DNA of 64,000 bases from Pseudopedobacter beijingensis (GTDB lineage Bacteria; Bacteroidota; Bacteroidia; Sphingobacteriales; Sphingobacteriaceae), in NCBI RefSeq assembly GCF_042678145.1, contig NZ_JBHUDG010000019.1, forward strand, positions 1 through 64,000. The letters are read 5' to 3'. Below the pieces are notes generated by a model. That model saw only the letters and a program-made list of their open reading frames with translations. It was not told the DNA's origin and did not search any database. A program made the translations under genes and the position numbers. Positions 9,768 to 18,694 of the stretch are shown piece after piece (positions within the stretch are counted from its first letter, which is position 1; every line of letters begins with the position of its first letter).

Positions 9768-11555
9768 TTAATCCAATTTTAATACTGCCATAAACGCCGA
9801 TTGAGGAATTTCTACGTTACCTACCTGACGCATACGCTTTTTACCTTTTTTCTGCTTTTCTAATAACTTACGCTTACGGGATATATCACCACCGTAACAT
9901 TTAGCAGTTACGTCTTTTCTTAAAGCTCTAACGTTTTCACGGGCTATAATTTTAGCACCTATAGAGGCCTGAATAGCAATATCGAACTGTTGTCTAGGAA
10001 TCAATTCACGCAGTTTTTCACAGATTTTTTTACCAAAATCGTAAGCATTACTTCTGTGAATTAAAGATGAAAGGGCATCTACTTGCTCACCATTTAACAT
10101 GATGTCCATTTTAACCAGGTCAGACTGTCTATAACCAATCTGGTGATAGTCAAAAGAAGCATATCCTTTAGAAATTGTTTTTAATTTATCATAAAAATCA
10201 AATACAATTTCGCCCATAGGCATTTCGAAAACCAACTCTACACGATCAGAAGTCAGGTAATGTTGATTCACAATGGTTCCTCTTTTTTGGATACAAAGTG
10301 ACATTACAGGACCAACATAATCAGACTTAGTGATGATATTGGCTTTGATATAGGGTTCTTCTACGAAATCTAATTTAGAGGGATCAGGTAGCTCAGAAGG
10401 GTTATTTACTACAATTTCATCTCCTTTAGTTGTGTAGGCTCTGTAAGATACGTTAGGTACCGTAGTAATTACGGTCATATCAAACTCTCTCTCTAAGCGT
10501 TCCTGGATAATTTCCATGTGTAGCATTCCTAAGAAACCACAACGGAAACCAAAACCCAGGGCGGCAGAAGATTCTGGTTCAAATACGATAGAAGCATCAT
10601 TTAACTGCAGTTTGTGCATAGCTTCTCTCAATTCTTCGAAATCTTCGGTATCAACCGGATAAATACCGGCGAATACCATTGGTTTTACTTCTTCAAAACC
10701 TTGAATAGCCTCGGAACAAGGTCTGGCAGTATGTGTAATGGTATCCCCAACTTTTACCTCTCTGGCTTCTTTAATACCAGAAATGATATAACCTACGTCG
10801 CCAGTTTTTACCACATCCCTTGGCGAAGGTTGTAGTTTTAAAACACCAACTTCATCCGCATAGTATTCTTTGGCTGTAGCTACGAATTTTACTTTGTCGT
10901 TTTTTCTGATTTCTCCGTTTACCACTTTGAAATAGGCGATAATCCCCCTAAATGGGTTGAAAACAGAGTCGAAGATTAAAGCTTGTAAAGGAGCTTGTGG
11001 ATCACCAACTGGAGCGGCAACGCGTTCGATGATTGCGCCAAGGATATCATAAACACCCATTCCGGTTTTTCCGGAAGCAGGAATAATTTCCTCTCTTTCA
11101 CAACCAATCAGTTCAATAATCTGGTCTTTCACTTCTTCTGGCATAGCACCTGGAAGATCCATTTTATTCAGAATTGGGATGATGGTTAAATCGTGCTCCA
11201 ATGCCAGGTATAAATTGGAGATGGTTTGCGCCTGGATCCCTTGTGAGGCATCTACAATTAGTAGAGCTCCTTCACAGGCAGCAATAGACCTTGAAACCTC
11301 GTAAGAAAAATCTACGTGTCCGGGTGTATCAATAAGGTTAAGAATATAATCTTCCCCATTGTGTTTATAGCTCATTTGTATGGCATGACTTTTTATCGTG
11401 ATGCCACGTTCGCGTTCCAGGTCCATATTATCTAATAGCTGGTCCTGAGCTTCGCGCTGGGTAATGGTGTTAGTATATTCCAATAAACGATCGGCAAGTG
11501 TACTCTTACCGTGATCGATGTGTGCAATAATGCAGAAGTTACGTATATGCTTCAT
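9768..11555 (-). CDS. lepA: elongation factor 4 (LepA), ribosome back-translocating GTPase
   Basis: 595 residues from the ATG at 11555; the frame stays open upstream, but homologues begin at MKHIRNFCIIAHIDHGKST. GTPase motifs are in order: G1 AHIDHGKST, G2 RGITI, G3 DTPGHVDF and G4 NKMDLP. EF-G-like domains follow, then the LepA-specific C-terminal domain (AKCYGGDISRKRKLLEKQ). LepA acts on stalled or incorrectly translocated ribosomes and in ribosome biogenesis. A TATCTTTG promoter element ends eight bases upstream of the chosen start. Confidence 0.97.
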   Translation of the reverse strand: MKHIRNFCIIAHIDHGKSTLADRLLEYTNTITQREAQDQLLDNMDLERERGITIKSHAIQMSYKHNGEDYILNLIDTPGHVDFSYEVSRSIAACEGALLIVDASQGIQAQTISNLYLALEHDLTIIPILNKMDLPGAMPEEVKDQIIELIGCEREEIIPASGKTGMGVYDILGAIIERVAAPVGDPQAPLQALIFDSVFNPFRGIIAYFKVVNGEIRKNDKVKFVATAKEYYADEVGVLKLQPSPRDVVKTGDVGYIISGIKEAREVKVGDTITHTARPCSEAIQGFEEVKPMVFAGIYPVDTEDFEELREAMHKLQLNDASIVFEPESSAALGFGFRCGFLGMLHMEIIQERLEREFDMTVITTVPNVSYRAYTTKGDEIVVNNPSELPDPSKLDFVEEPYIKANIITKSDYVGPVMSLCIQKRGTIVNQHYLTSDRVELVFEMPMGEIVFDFYDKLKTISKGYASFDYHQIGYRQSDLVKMDIMLNGEQVDALSSLIHRSNAYDFGKKICEKLRELIPRQQFDIAIQASIGAKIIARENVRALRKDVTAKCYGGDISRKRKLLEKQKKGKKRMRQVGNVEIPQSAFMAVLKLD

Positions 11556-11563
11556 GTGATTTG

Positions 11564-11571
11564 CAAAGATA
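11564..11571 (-). promoter_or_regulatory. -7 element TATCTTTG for lepA
   Basis: A perfect TAnnTTTG match ending eight bases before the lepA ATG at 11555, giving a very short leader. No -33 TTTG at the usual distance. It confirms the internal start. Confidence 0.55.
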
Positions 11572-11624
11572 GATTTTTTAAGTATAAAAATAATTGCGAT
11601 TTTACAAGAGTATTTAAAAAAATA

Positions 11625-12509
11625 ATGTGGACGGCTAGCTTCAGAGATAGTATTGAACAATTAATAAGAGTGTCTGTTGGTAATGGGTTTAAAATCAGAT
11701 ATTTTGAACCTGTTAGTGGAGGCGATATTAATTTAGCTTTTAAGATTATTGGTGAAAATAATGCTACCTATTTTATTAAGGTTAATGATGCTAACCAATT
11801 CCCTGATTTGTTTGAAAAGGAGGCACTGGGCTTAAACCTCATCAATTCTACAAAAATTATTAAAGTCCCTCAGGTTATTGCGTACGGAAGAGAAGGAGAT
11901 CAGGTGTTTCTTATTTTGGAATGGATTGATATCGACTTTTTTACTCCGGCTAGTATGTTTGATTTAGGGATAAAGTTGGCTAAAATGCACCTGACCAGAA
12001 ATACGGAATACGGTCTTTTTACCTCTAACTATATGGGAAGCTTGTTGCAGGACAATGCAACAGATACAGATTGGCTTTCCTTTTTTATAGAAAAACGTTT
12101 AGAACCTCAGATTGAGTTGGCAAGTCGTCAACAGTTTTTAACCAATCAGGATAGGTCTGATTTTCAGAAGGTCTATCCATTTATAGAAAGTATTTATGAA
12201 GCTGATAAACCTTCTTTATTGCATGGAGATTTGTGGAGTGGTAATGCTGTTGTGGATAAATTACAACAACCTATTTTAATTGATCCGGCGGTTTATTTTG
12301 GAAACAGAGAGATTGATATTGCCATGACCAGACTATTTGGTGGTTTTAGCCAGACATTTTATAATGGTTACCAAGAAACCTTACCACTTAAAAGAGGATG
12401 GGAGGAACGATGCGATATATGGAACCTTTATCCTTTGCTTATACATCTCAATTTGTTTGGTACAAGCTACCTCAGCCAGATCAGGAGTGTGTTTAAAAAG
12501 TATTTGTAG
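11625..12509 (+). CDS. fructosamine kinase family protein
   Basis: 294 residues from the ATG at 11625. The longer frame from 11511 overlaps lepA and adds residues unlike the family. The aminoglycoside-phosphotransferase fold is shown by an N-terminal ATP-lid region (SGGDINLAFKI), the catalytic loop HGDLWSGN, and IDPAVYFGNREIDIAM holding the metal-binding Asp. Bacterial members phosphorylate ribulosamine or erythrulosamine adducts on proteins as a deglycation step. It is divergent from lepA, with 69 bases between start codons. The stop overlaps nothing and the next gene converges. Confidence 0.88.
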   Translation: MWTASFRDSIEQLIRVSVGNGFKIRYFEPVSGGDINLAFKIIGENNATYFIKVNDANQFPDLFEKEALGLNLINSTKIIKVPQVIAYGREGDQVFLILEWIDIDFFTPASMFDLGIKLAKMHLTRNTEYGLFTSNYMGSLLQDNATDTDWLSFFIEKRLEPQIELASRQQFLTNQDRSDFQKVYPFIESIYEADKPSLLHGDLWSGNAVVDKLQQPILIDPAVYFGNREIDIAMTRLFGGFSQTFYNGYQETLPLKRGWEERCDIWNLYPLLIHLNLFGTSYLSQIRSVFKKYL

Positions 12510-12527
12510 GTATTGTAAATAATTCAT

Positions 12528-14885
12528 TTACATGATCTTAATCCCATTTTCTTTGAATTTATTAATCAGCTGAAGAAATAAAAGATTTTTGAAGTTTGGT
12601 TCCATATAGATATTCTTTATCCATACTAGTATTTTTAGTTCAATAGAATCAGCAGCAACAGCATTGATTAAAATTTCGAAAGGCATTTTCCTGACCGTAA
12701 ATTTGGAATTATTTACCTCTTCTTCAACAATCTTATTTACTGTATTTAACTCCGTATTTATATTTACTTTAAGAATAATTTCCGAACGTACATAAGCTTT
12801 ATTGGTTGTCCAGTTAACAAAGCGATTAGAAAGTAAATCGGCATTTGGAATAATTACTTCAGCACCTTGTTGAGTCAGCATTTTGCTTGCCCGTATACCT
12901 ATATCCTTAATTTTTCCTTTTTTATCGGCTAGTTCGACATAATCGCCAATATGAAATGGTTTTTCGAAAATCAGGATAATGCCGGATACAAAATTGTTGA
13001 CTATATTCTGCATGCCCAAACCAATACCAACACTTAATGCTCCCAGTACAACGGTTAGTTTATCTAAAGCAATTCCAGATGCCATAATAGCCAATAGAAC
13101 CCCTACAATAGCAACAATTAATCTGATTAATGTTAGTTTAGAACTGCGGTGTTCAACTTCGTTAGAGAAACCAATAGAACGCTCTCCAAATATAACTTCA
13201 ATATTTTTCTGTAACCAGTTAGAAATGTAGAGAATAAGTGCGAAGAATAAAATATTATAAAACGTAAAACTAATGCTCCCAAATGTTCTGGATTTATTCA
13301 ATACCTTTTCTACGAAAGAGAAAACTGGATCAGAAATTCCCAGATTTATAAGAAATACAAGTAGCCACAAAATAATGGCAACCAAAGACAGTATTTTTTT
13401 AAATGAACTTCTGGCTTTATCCAGATTTACCCTTGAAAAAACACCACCGGTAATGCAACTGATTCTTATTTGCAGTTCAAGAGCATCTATTATAATAAGA
13501 ATAAATGCTACCAATCCAATTACCTGAGTAAGTCCTATAATTGCTGTGGTACTAAATGTACTTGCTAAACTTATTCTACCGAAGATATTAAGTACAATGG
13601 ATAAACAATTAAGAGCAAGAAATATAAACAGTATGGGTTTAACTGTTTTTTGTGCAATTTGTATATATCGTATTTTGGTATAGAACTTTTTACCGATATA
13701 CAGCGAAAAAATGTTAAGCGCAATTAGTACTATTCTGATATAAAAAGCATCTCTTACCGTAGCCGTGGCCAGAACAGTGAAAATATACAATACCACAATC
13801 ACAAGCCAGTATTTTAACTCGTTTTTAGGGAGACTTTTCCAAAAACCAACGGTGAGGCACATAAGCAATAGAAACTGCATGACCTCTATATATAATGCGG
13901 GAGACTGTGGCTCAAATAAAGCAGTGAGGTTAAATAAAACAATGAGAGTGGATATGATAGGGATAGGTTTAATGAAGTCGAACTTCAAATCTCCAATCTC
14001 TTTTTTGATTTCTTCTTTCTGTGTTTTTTTGAAATTGAAATAGACCCAGAAGAAAAAACAACCACTTAGCAATAGTAAAAGAATACGATTATCCCAGGTA
14101 GAATCTATGAAATAATGGAGAATTTTATCTTGCCCAGTAAATGACGATGAAAGCAGATCTGTAAAACTATCGGCAGATTTACCTTTGGGAGCCGACCATA
14201 TATATGGCGATTCTTTTCTGAAAGAACTTTGTTCTGAACTTTTTATGTTTTCGTTAATTGAAGCCTGAAGATCTGTAATTTCAAAATATACAGTAGAAAC
14301 CTTAGCTAAAGCTTTAGAAACAGTATCCAGATTGGAAGTTATTTGCATTCCTGATTGCTGTAGTCGTTCTTTCAGCTCGTATAGTTGCTTGTGGTAAAGT
14401 TTCTTAGTAGAAGTATCCCTGCTGTTTAAATTTAGTAAAGAGTCTGAACCTAAATTGCCAACCCGATCAGATAGCAACTGTAACTCATTATTGCTGGTTA
14501 TTAATTTAGCGCGCCAATATTCAATAGATTCAACAGATTTTTTTAAAATAAGGTTATATCCCGTTAATGTTTTTTGATCTATTATTCTGTTCGGCTGTTT
14601 TAGGTCTTCACGTATTGGTGCAATATTTTTTTCGATATCTAAAAGATCGGTATGTATTTCCTGTAAAGCATAACCGTTTTTAGAAGAAGCATTTACTTCA
14701 TTTATTAAGTTCTGTGCTTTTTGTAGTTTAAGTAAAAGGGTGTCCTGTATCGTTTGTACGCTATCCTTTTTATGAGGCAATATCTGTGCAGTTGAAGCGG
14801 CTGGATATATTAGGAAATTGAAAAAACAAAAAAAGGAGATAAGTTTTATAAGAATGTTGTTGTGATGCTGTAAACGTAAAAACAT
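12528..14885 (-). CDS. large MscS-family mechanosensitive channel
   Basis: 785 residues from the ATG at 14885, chosen because it starts a signal-peptide-like stretch ending in AASTAQ; the frame is open 21 codons further. A periplasmic, partly coiled-coil domain (about 40-260) precedes around ten membrane helices. The MscS pore and beta domain is clear: ALSVGIGLGMQNIVNNFVSG, then KPFHIGDYVEL and a C-terminal alpha/beta part. Such channels release solutes on hypo-osmotic shock. The long periplasmic region resembles the MscK/DUF3772 type. It converges on the fructosamine kinase with 18 bases between stops. Confidence 0.9.
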   Translation of the reverse strand: MFLRLQHHNNILIKLISFFCFFNFLIYPAASTAQILPHKKDSVQTIQDTLLLKLQKAQNLINEVNASSKNGYALQEIHTDLLDIEKNIAPIREDLKQPNRIIDQKTLTGYNLILKKSVESIEYWRAKLITSNNELQLLSDRVGNLGSDSLLNLNSRDTSTKKLYHKQLYELKERLQQSGMQITSNLDTVSKALAKVSTVYFEITDLQASINENIKSSEQSSFRKESPYIWSAPKGKSADSFTDLLSSSFTGQDKILHYFIDSTWDNRILLLLLSGCFFFWVYFNFKKTQKEEIKKEIGDLKFDFIKPIPIISTLIVLFNLTALFEPQSPALYIEVMQFLLLMCLTVGFWKSLPKNELKYWLVIVVLYIFTVLATATVRDAFYIRIVLIALNIFSLYIGKKFYTKIRYIQIAQKTVKPILFIFLALNCLSIVLNIFGRISLASTFSTTAIIGLTQVIGLVAFILIIIDALELQIRISCITGGVFSRVNLDKARSSFKKILSLVAIILWLLVFLINLGISDPVFSFVEKVLNKSRTFGSISFTFYNILFFALILYISNWLQKNIEVIFGERSIGFSNEVEHRSSKLTLIRLIVAIVGVLLAIMASGIALDKLTVVLGALSVGIGLGMQNIVNNFVSGIILIFEKPFHIGDYVELADKKGKIKDIGIRASKMLTQQGAEVIIPNADLLSNRFVNWTTNKAYVRSEIILKVNINTELNTVNKIVEEEVNNSKFTVRKMPFEILINAVAADSIELKILVWIKNIYMEPNFKNLLFLQLINKFKENGIKIM

Positions 14886-15005
14886 AACTTCAATTAAATA
14901 CTTAGAACAATATAACAAAGTAAAATGTGATAAGTTTGTATTTGTCAAATGTAGTTTAAAACGATTAACAATAGTTTTTTTGTTGAAAATAAGATATCAT
15001 ACTCC

Positions 15006-16343
15006 ATGCATCAGAATAAAATAGGAAAATTACAAAACCATAAACAAATCATTAAACTGGCATTTCCTATTATTCTGGCAAATGCGGCCACACCATTGTT
15101 GGGTTTGGCAGATACTTTTGCAATCGGGCAAACAGGAATTGCTACTCATTTAGGTGCCATAGCTCTTGGTAGTCTAATCTTTAATTTTGTTTATTGGGGA
15201 TTTGGCTTCCTTAGAATGGGGACCACTGGTTTTGTGGCACAGGCCAATGGTGCGGATAATGAATATCTGGTGAAGCTGATACTCACAAGGTCTATGTTTA
15301 TAGGTTTTGTTATAGGGATGGTATTGGTGCTACTACAATCTTTTATAAGCTCATTTGCGATGTATGTGCTGGATGGGAGTGAAGAACTTAAAATATTGGT
15401 TAAAGATTTTTTTGGGATACGTATATGGGGGGCTCCGGCTACATTAATTACTTATTCTCTATTGGGCGCACTAATTGGTTTGGGTAAAACTAAAAAGATA
15501 TTATGGATACAGCTTTTCCTCAACGGAGTTAATATAAGCTTAAACTTATTTTTTGTATTGCAATTACAGTGGGGTGTAAAAGGAGTGGCTTTGGGAACGC
15601 TTATTGCCGAATGTGCTACTGTATTGTTTGCATGGTTTATTTTACAGAAAGAACTTGGTTTTAATGTGCTTAGTTTTTTTGTTGCAGCAAAAAAAGAAGT
15701 ATTGAACCGGGATTCTCTTTGGAAGATGATGAGTGTAAATACAGATATTATGCTGAGAACACTGGCTTTATTAGGTGGTTTTGCCTGGTTTGCCAATCAG
15801 GGAGCAAAATTTGGAGACACAACTTTGGCAGCAAATCACATTTTACTACAATTTGTATCACTATCAGCATTTTTTCTGGATGGTTATGCCTATGTTCTGG
15901 AAATGTTTACAGGAAAAGCAATAGGAAAAAAAGACCCGGTTTATTTTGAAAGGCAATTTAAAGATAGCAATCAAATAGCAGCCGTAACAGCTTTACTGCT
16001 GGCGTTACTGATTGTAATATGCGGTCATTCAGGAATATATTTTTTAACTAAGGATGAAGGAGTAAGGCAGGTAGCCAATCAGTACGTTTATTTTTCATCG
16101 GTATACGTGTTGTGTTCTTTTTTTGCCTTTCAGCTGGATGGTGTTTTTATTGGAGCCACTAAAAGCAAGGAAATGCGGAATGCTAGTCTGATATCCCTGT
16201 TCTGTTTTCTGATATCAGGATATATATTGGTGCATTTTTTTGGTAATACTGGTCTATGGTTAGCCTTTATTACTTACGTATTGATTAGGGCGGTAGTATT
16301 GTATGTTTATTTGCCAGCTGTAAAAAATAGTCTAAAGAGTTGA
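15006..16343 (+). CDS. MATE family efflux transporter (DinF-like)
   Basis: 445 residues with twelve predicted membrane segments. The N-terminus (KLAFPIILANAATPLLGLADTFAIGQTG, first 20 or so residues typical) and the GTTGFVAQANGA segment are characteristic of the MATE/DinF subfamily. It exports cationic or organic compounds using Na+ or H+. It is divergent from the MscS gene. The start is the first ATG of the frame. A 142-base gap follows before fabV. Confidence 0.92.
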   Translation: MHQNKIGKLQNHKQIIKLAFPIILANAATPLLGLADTFAIGQTGIATHLGAIALGSLIFNFVYWGFGFLRMGTTGFVAQANGADNEYLVKLILTRSMFIGFVIGMVLVLLQSFISSFAMYVLDGSEELKILVKDFFGIRIWGAPATLITYSLLGALIGLGKTKKILWIQLFLNGVNISLNLFFVLQLQWGVKGVALGTLIAECATVLFAWFILQKELGFNVLSFFVAAKKEVLNRDSLWKMMSVNTDIMLRTLALLGGFAWFANQGAKFGDTTLAANHILLQFVSLSAFFLDGYAYVLEMFTGKAIGKKDPVYFERQFKDSNQIAAVTALLLALLIVICGHSGIYFLTKDEGVRQVANQYVYFSSVYVLCSFFAFQLDGVFIGATKSKEMRNASLISLFCFLISGYILVHFFGNTGLWLAFITYVLIRAVVLYVYLPAVKNSLKS

Positions 16344-16485
16344 TAATAAATGTTTCAGCTAAAAATTCTTGTGAAATATCTGAAATAGCAATAAATTGGT
16401 AACTTTACGGCCGTTTAAAAAGAAAAATACATCTTTCTATACAAAAGGATAAAGACAATAACTTTTAAAATAAATAAAAAGTAAA

Positions 16486-17679
16486 ATGATTATTGAACCA
16501 AGAACCAGAGGATTCATCTGTTTAACAGCTCATCCAGTTGGCTGTGCAGCACACGTAAAGCAACAAATAGAGTACGTAAAGCAACAAGGTAAGATCAATG
16601 GACCCAAGAAAGTCTTGGTAATAGGTGCTTCAACCGGATTTGGGTTGGCTTCTCGCATTAGTGCCGCATTTGGATTTGATGCATCAACTATCGGAGTTTT
16701 CTTCGAAAAAGAACCTGCACCAGGTAAAACAGCATCACCAGGTTGGTATAATACTGCCGCATTTGAAACAGAAGCACATGCAGCAGGTTTATATGCAAAA
16801 AGTATTAACGGAGATGCTTTTTCTGATGAGATTAAACAAAAGACTATAGATCTGATAAAGAAAGATCTTGGACAGGTAGATTTAATTATCTACAGTCTTG
16901 CTTCGCCAAGAAGAACAGATCCTAAAACAGGAATAACATACCAATCGACTCTAAAGCCAATAGGTCAGGTATTTGAAAATAAAACTGTTGATTTCCATAC
17001 AGGAGAGGTTAAACAGGTGTCTATTGAACCTGCTAGTGAAGAGGATGTAGCCAATACTATAAAAGTAATGGGTGGAGAAGATTGGGAACTTTGGATAGAT
17101 GAAATGAAAGATGCAGGAGTGATTGCAGAAAATGCATTAACTGTAGCTTACTCTTACATAGGTCCTAAAGTAACAGAAGCCGTTTACCGTAATGGTACTA
17201 TAGGTAGAGCAAAAGACCATTTGGAGGCAACCGTAACTCGTATCAACGAAAAATTAAAAGACCTGAACGGTTTATCTTATGTATCTGTTAACAAAGGTTT
17301 GGTAACTCAGGCAAGTTCTGCAATTCCGGTTATTCCTTTATATATTTCTTTGCTTTATAAAACGATGAAAGAAAAAGGTTTACATGAAGGATGTATTGAG
17401 CAGATTTACAGACTGTATAAAGATCGTTTGTATACTGCTGGCGAAGTTCCTGTTGATGAAAAAGGTAGAATACGTATAGACGATTGGGAATTAAGAGATG
17501 ATGTACAGGCAGTTGTTTCTGAATTATGGGAAAAAACAACTACAGAGAATTTATCTGAACTTGGCGATTTAGCAGGTTATAGAACAGATTTCTTCAACCT
17601 TTTTGGTTTTGAAATAGCAGGAGTAGATTACGCAGCCGATGCTAACGAAATGGTTGATATTCCGGGCTTGCAAGCTTAG
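16486..17679 (+). CDS. fabV: trans-2-enoyl-ACP/CoA reductase, FabV type
   Basis: 397 residues, the usual FabV length. It reduces trans-2-enoyl-ACP to acyl-ACP with NADH in the last step of fatty-acid elongation. The short-chain-dehydrogenase-like dinucleotide site is GASTGFGLASR. The FabV active-site spacing Tyr-x8-Lys is present as Tyr234 to Lys243 (YRNGTIGRAK), and SLASPRRTDP is also typical. FabV enzymes are known for low sensitivity to triclosan compared with FabI. A hairpin terminator follows 22 bases after the stop. Confidence 0.96.
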   Translation: MIIEPRTRGFICLTAHPVGCAAHVKQQIEYVKQQGKINGPKKVLVIGASTGFGLASRISAAFGFDASTIGVFFEKEPAPGKTASPGWYNTAAFETEAHAAGLYAKSINGDAFSDEIKQKTIDLIKKDLGQVDLIIYSLASPRRTDPKTGITYQSTLKPIGQVFENKTVDFHTGEVKQVSIEPASEEDVANTIKVMGGEDWELWIDEMKDAGVIAENALTVAYSYIGPKVTEAVYRNGTIGRAKDHLEATVTRINEKLKDLNGLSYVSVNKGLVTQASSAIPVIPLYISLLYKTMKEKGLHEGCIEQIYRLYKDRLYTAGEVPVDEKGRIRIDDWELRDDVQAVVSELWEKTTTENLSELGDLAGYRTDFFNLFGFEIAGVDYAADANEMVDIPGLQA

Positions 17680-17701
17680 GATTGTAATATAAAAGCTTAG
17701 A

Positions 17702-17733
17702 AAGCGGCTATTCTTTTATCGGAATAGCCGCTT
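17702..17733 (+). terminator. fabV terminator hairpin
   Basis: A 12-bp perfect stem (17702-17713 with 17722-17733) and an 8-base loop, just downstream of fabV. The T-tract is weak, but the stem is GC-rich in this AT-rich context. Confidence 0.7.
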
Positions 17734-17801
17734 CCATTTATAGATGTAAAGCTGTAATAACGTTTTGATAACGCTTATTTAGTTTTATCTATTTAATGAA
17801 T

Positions 17802-18506
17802 TTAATATTCTATAATCAAAGGTAGATGATCACTCAGTGATTTCCAGTTTTCAAAATTTGGAATTTCTATTTTTGTAGTTTCTTGAAGGAGAGAAGTTGG
17901 GAGAAAACAATAGTCAATATGATAAGCTTTTAAATGATTTCTATGAAGGAAAAATGTTTTTTGAACTTCCTCGCCATGGTTTTCGTTATAGAGTTTATGG
18001 TAAGCGCTTTCTATTCCATTATTTTTTAAAATATTGACTACTTCTGAATGGTTCCACCATCTATCCCAACAATCCCATATTTTATTGCTATTAAAATCTC
18101 CAATTATAATTGAGTTTTTTAGTTTATCAGCATTTATTTGTAAATATTTCCATAATTGTCCAATATAACCAAAAGTAGGCGAGTTATTATGATGTGCCCA
18201 AACAGCAATTAAAGTTTGGGTATGATTAATCTGGACGGGAAGAAAATAGTTGACAGGATGTGTTTCGTAGATATTAGACCAATCTAATGATTTAATTTTT
18301 ATCTCTTCTTTAGCAAAAATACCTAATCCTTTATGTTTGTTGTTTCCAATCCAAATATGATTTTTTGCAAAATGTTTATATGATACATCATTCGATATAA
18401 AAGGGTTCTCACATTCTTGAATTACTAAAACATCTGCGTTAAAACAATCGAGAGAACTATATTTATTTCGAAAAGCACCATTACAATTCCAAGTAATAAT
18501 TTTCAT
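17802..18506 (-). CDS. endonuclease/exonuclease/phosphatase family protein
   Basis: 234 residues. The EEP fold motifs are visible: TWNCNGAFRNK at the N-terminus, Glu in VIQECENP, IIGDFNSNKIWD, HIDYCF and the final SDHLPLI. This matches the Mg-dependent exodeoxyribonuclease III/DNase I superfamily. Members include DNA repair nucleases and phosphatases, and the substrate cannot be told from sequence. No signal peptide, so cytoplasmic. It stands alone between the fabV terminator and the hscA terminator. Confidence 0.88.
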   Translation of the reverse strand: MKIITWNCNGAFRNKYSSLDCFNADVLVIQECENPFISNDVSYKHFAKNHIWIGNNKHKGLGIFAKEEIKIKSLDWSNIYETHPVNYFLPVQINHTQTLIAVWAHHNNSPTFGYIGQLWKYLQINADKLKNSIIIGDFNSNKIWDCWDRWWNHSEVVNILKNNGIESAYHKLYNENHGEEVQKTFFLHRNHLKAYHIDYCFLPTSLLQETTKIEIPNFENWKSLSDHLPLIIEY

Positions 18507-18611
18507 AACTAAATGGATTAAAATGATCGGTTTTAAAGTTTATGATGAAATAAAGATATCTGTTAATCTTTAAAATGAGAAAATATAAAAAACTTAAGTG
18601 ATGTGGTTATA

Positions 18612-18652
18612 TTCAAATTGTATTAATCCATTATAAATTAATACAATTTGAA
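18612..18652 (-). terminator. AT-rich inverted repeat downstream of hscA
   Basis: Perfect 16-base arms (18612-18627 with 18637-18652) around nine bases, 43 bases beyond the hscA stop. Low GC, but long and perfect. Likely transcript end. Confidence 0.55.
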
Positions 18653-18694
18653 TGTGTAGGATATATTTAAAAGGAAAACAAGGTGCTTTCTTAT

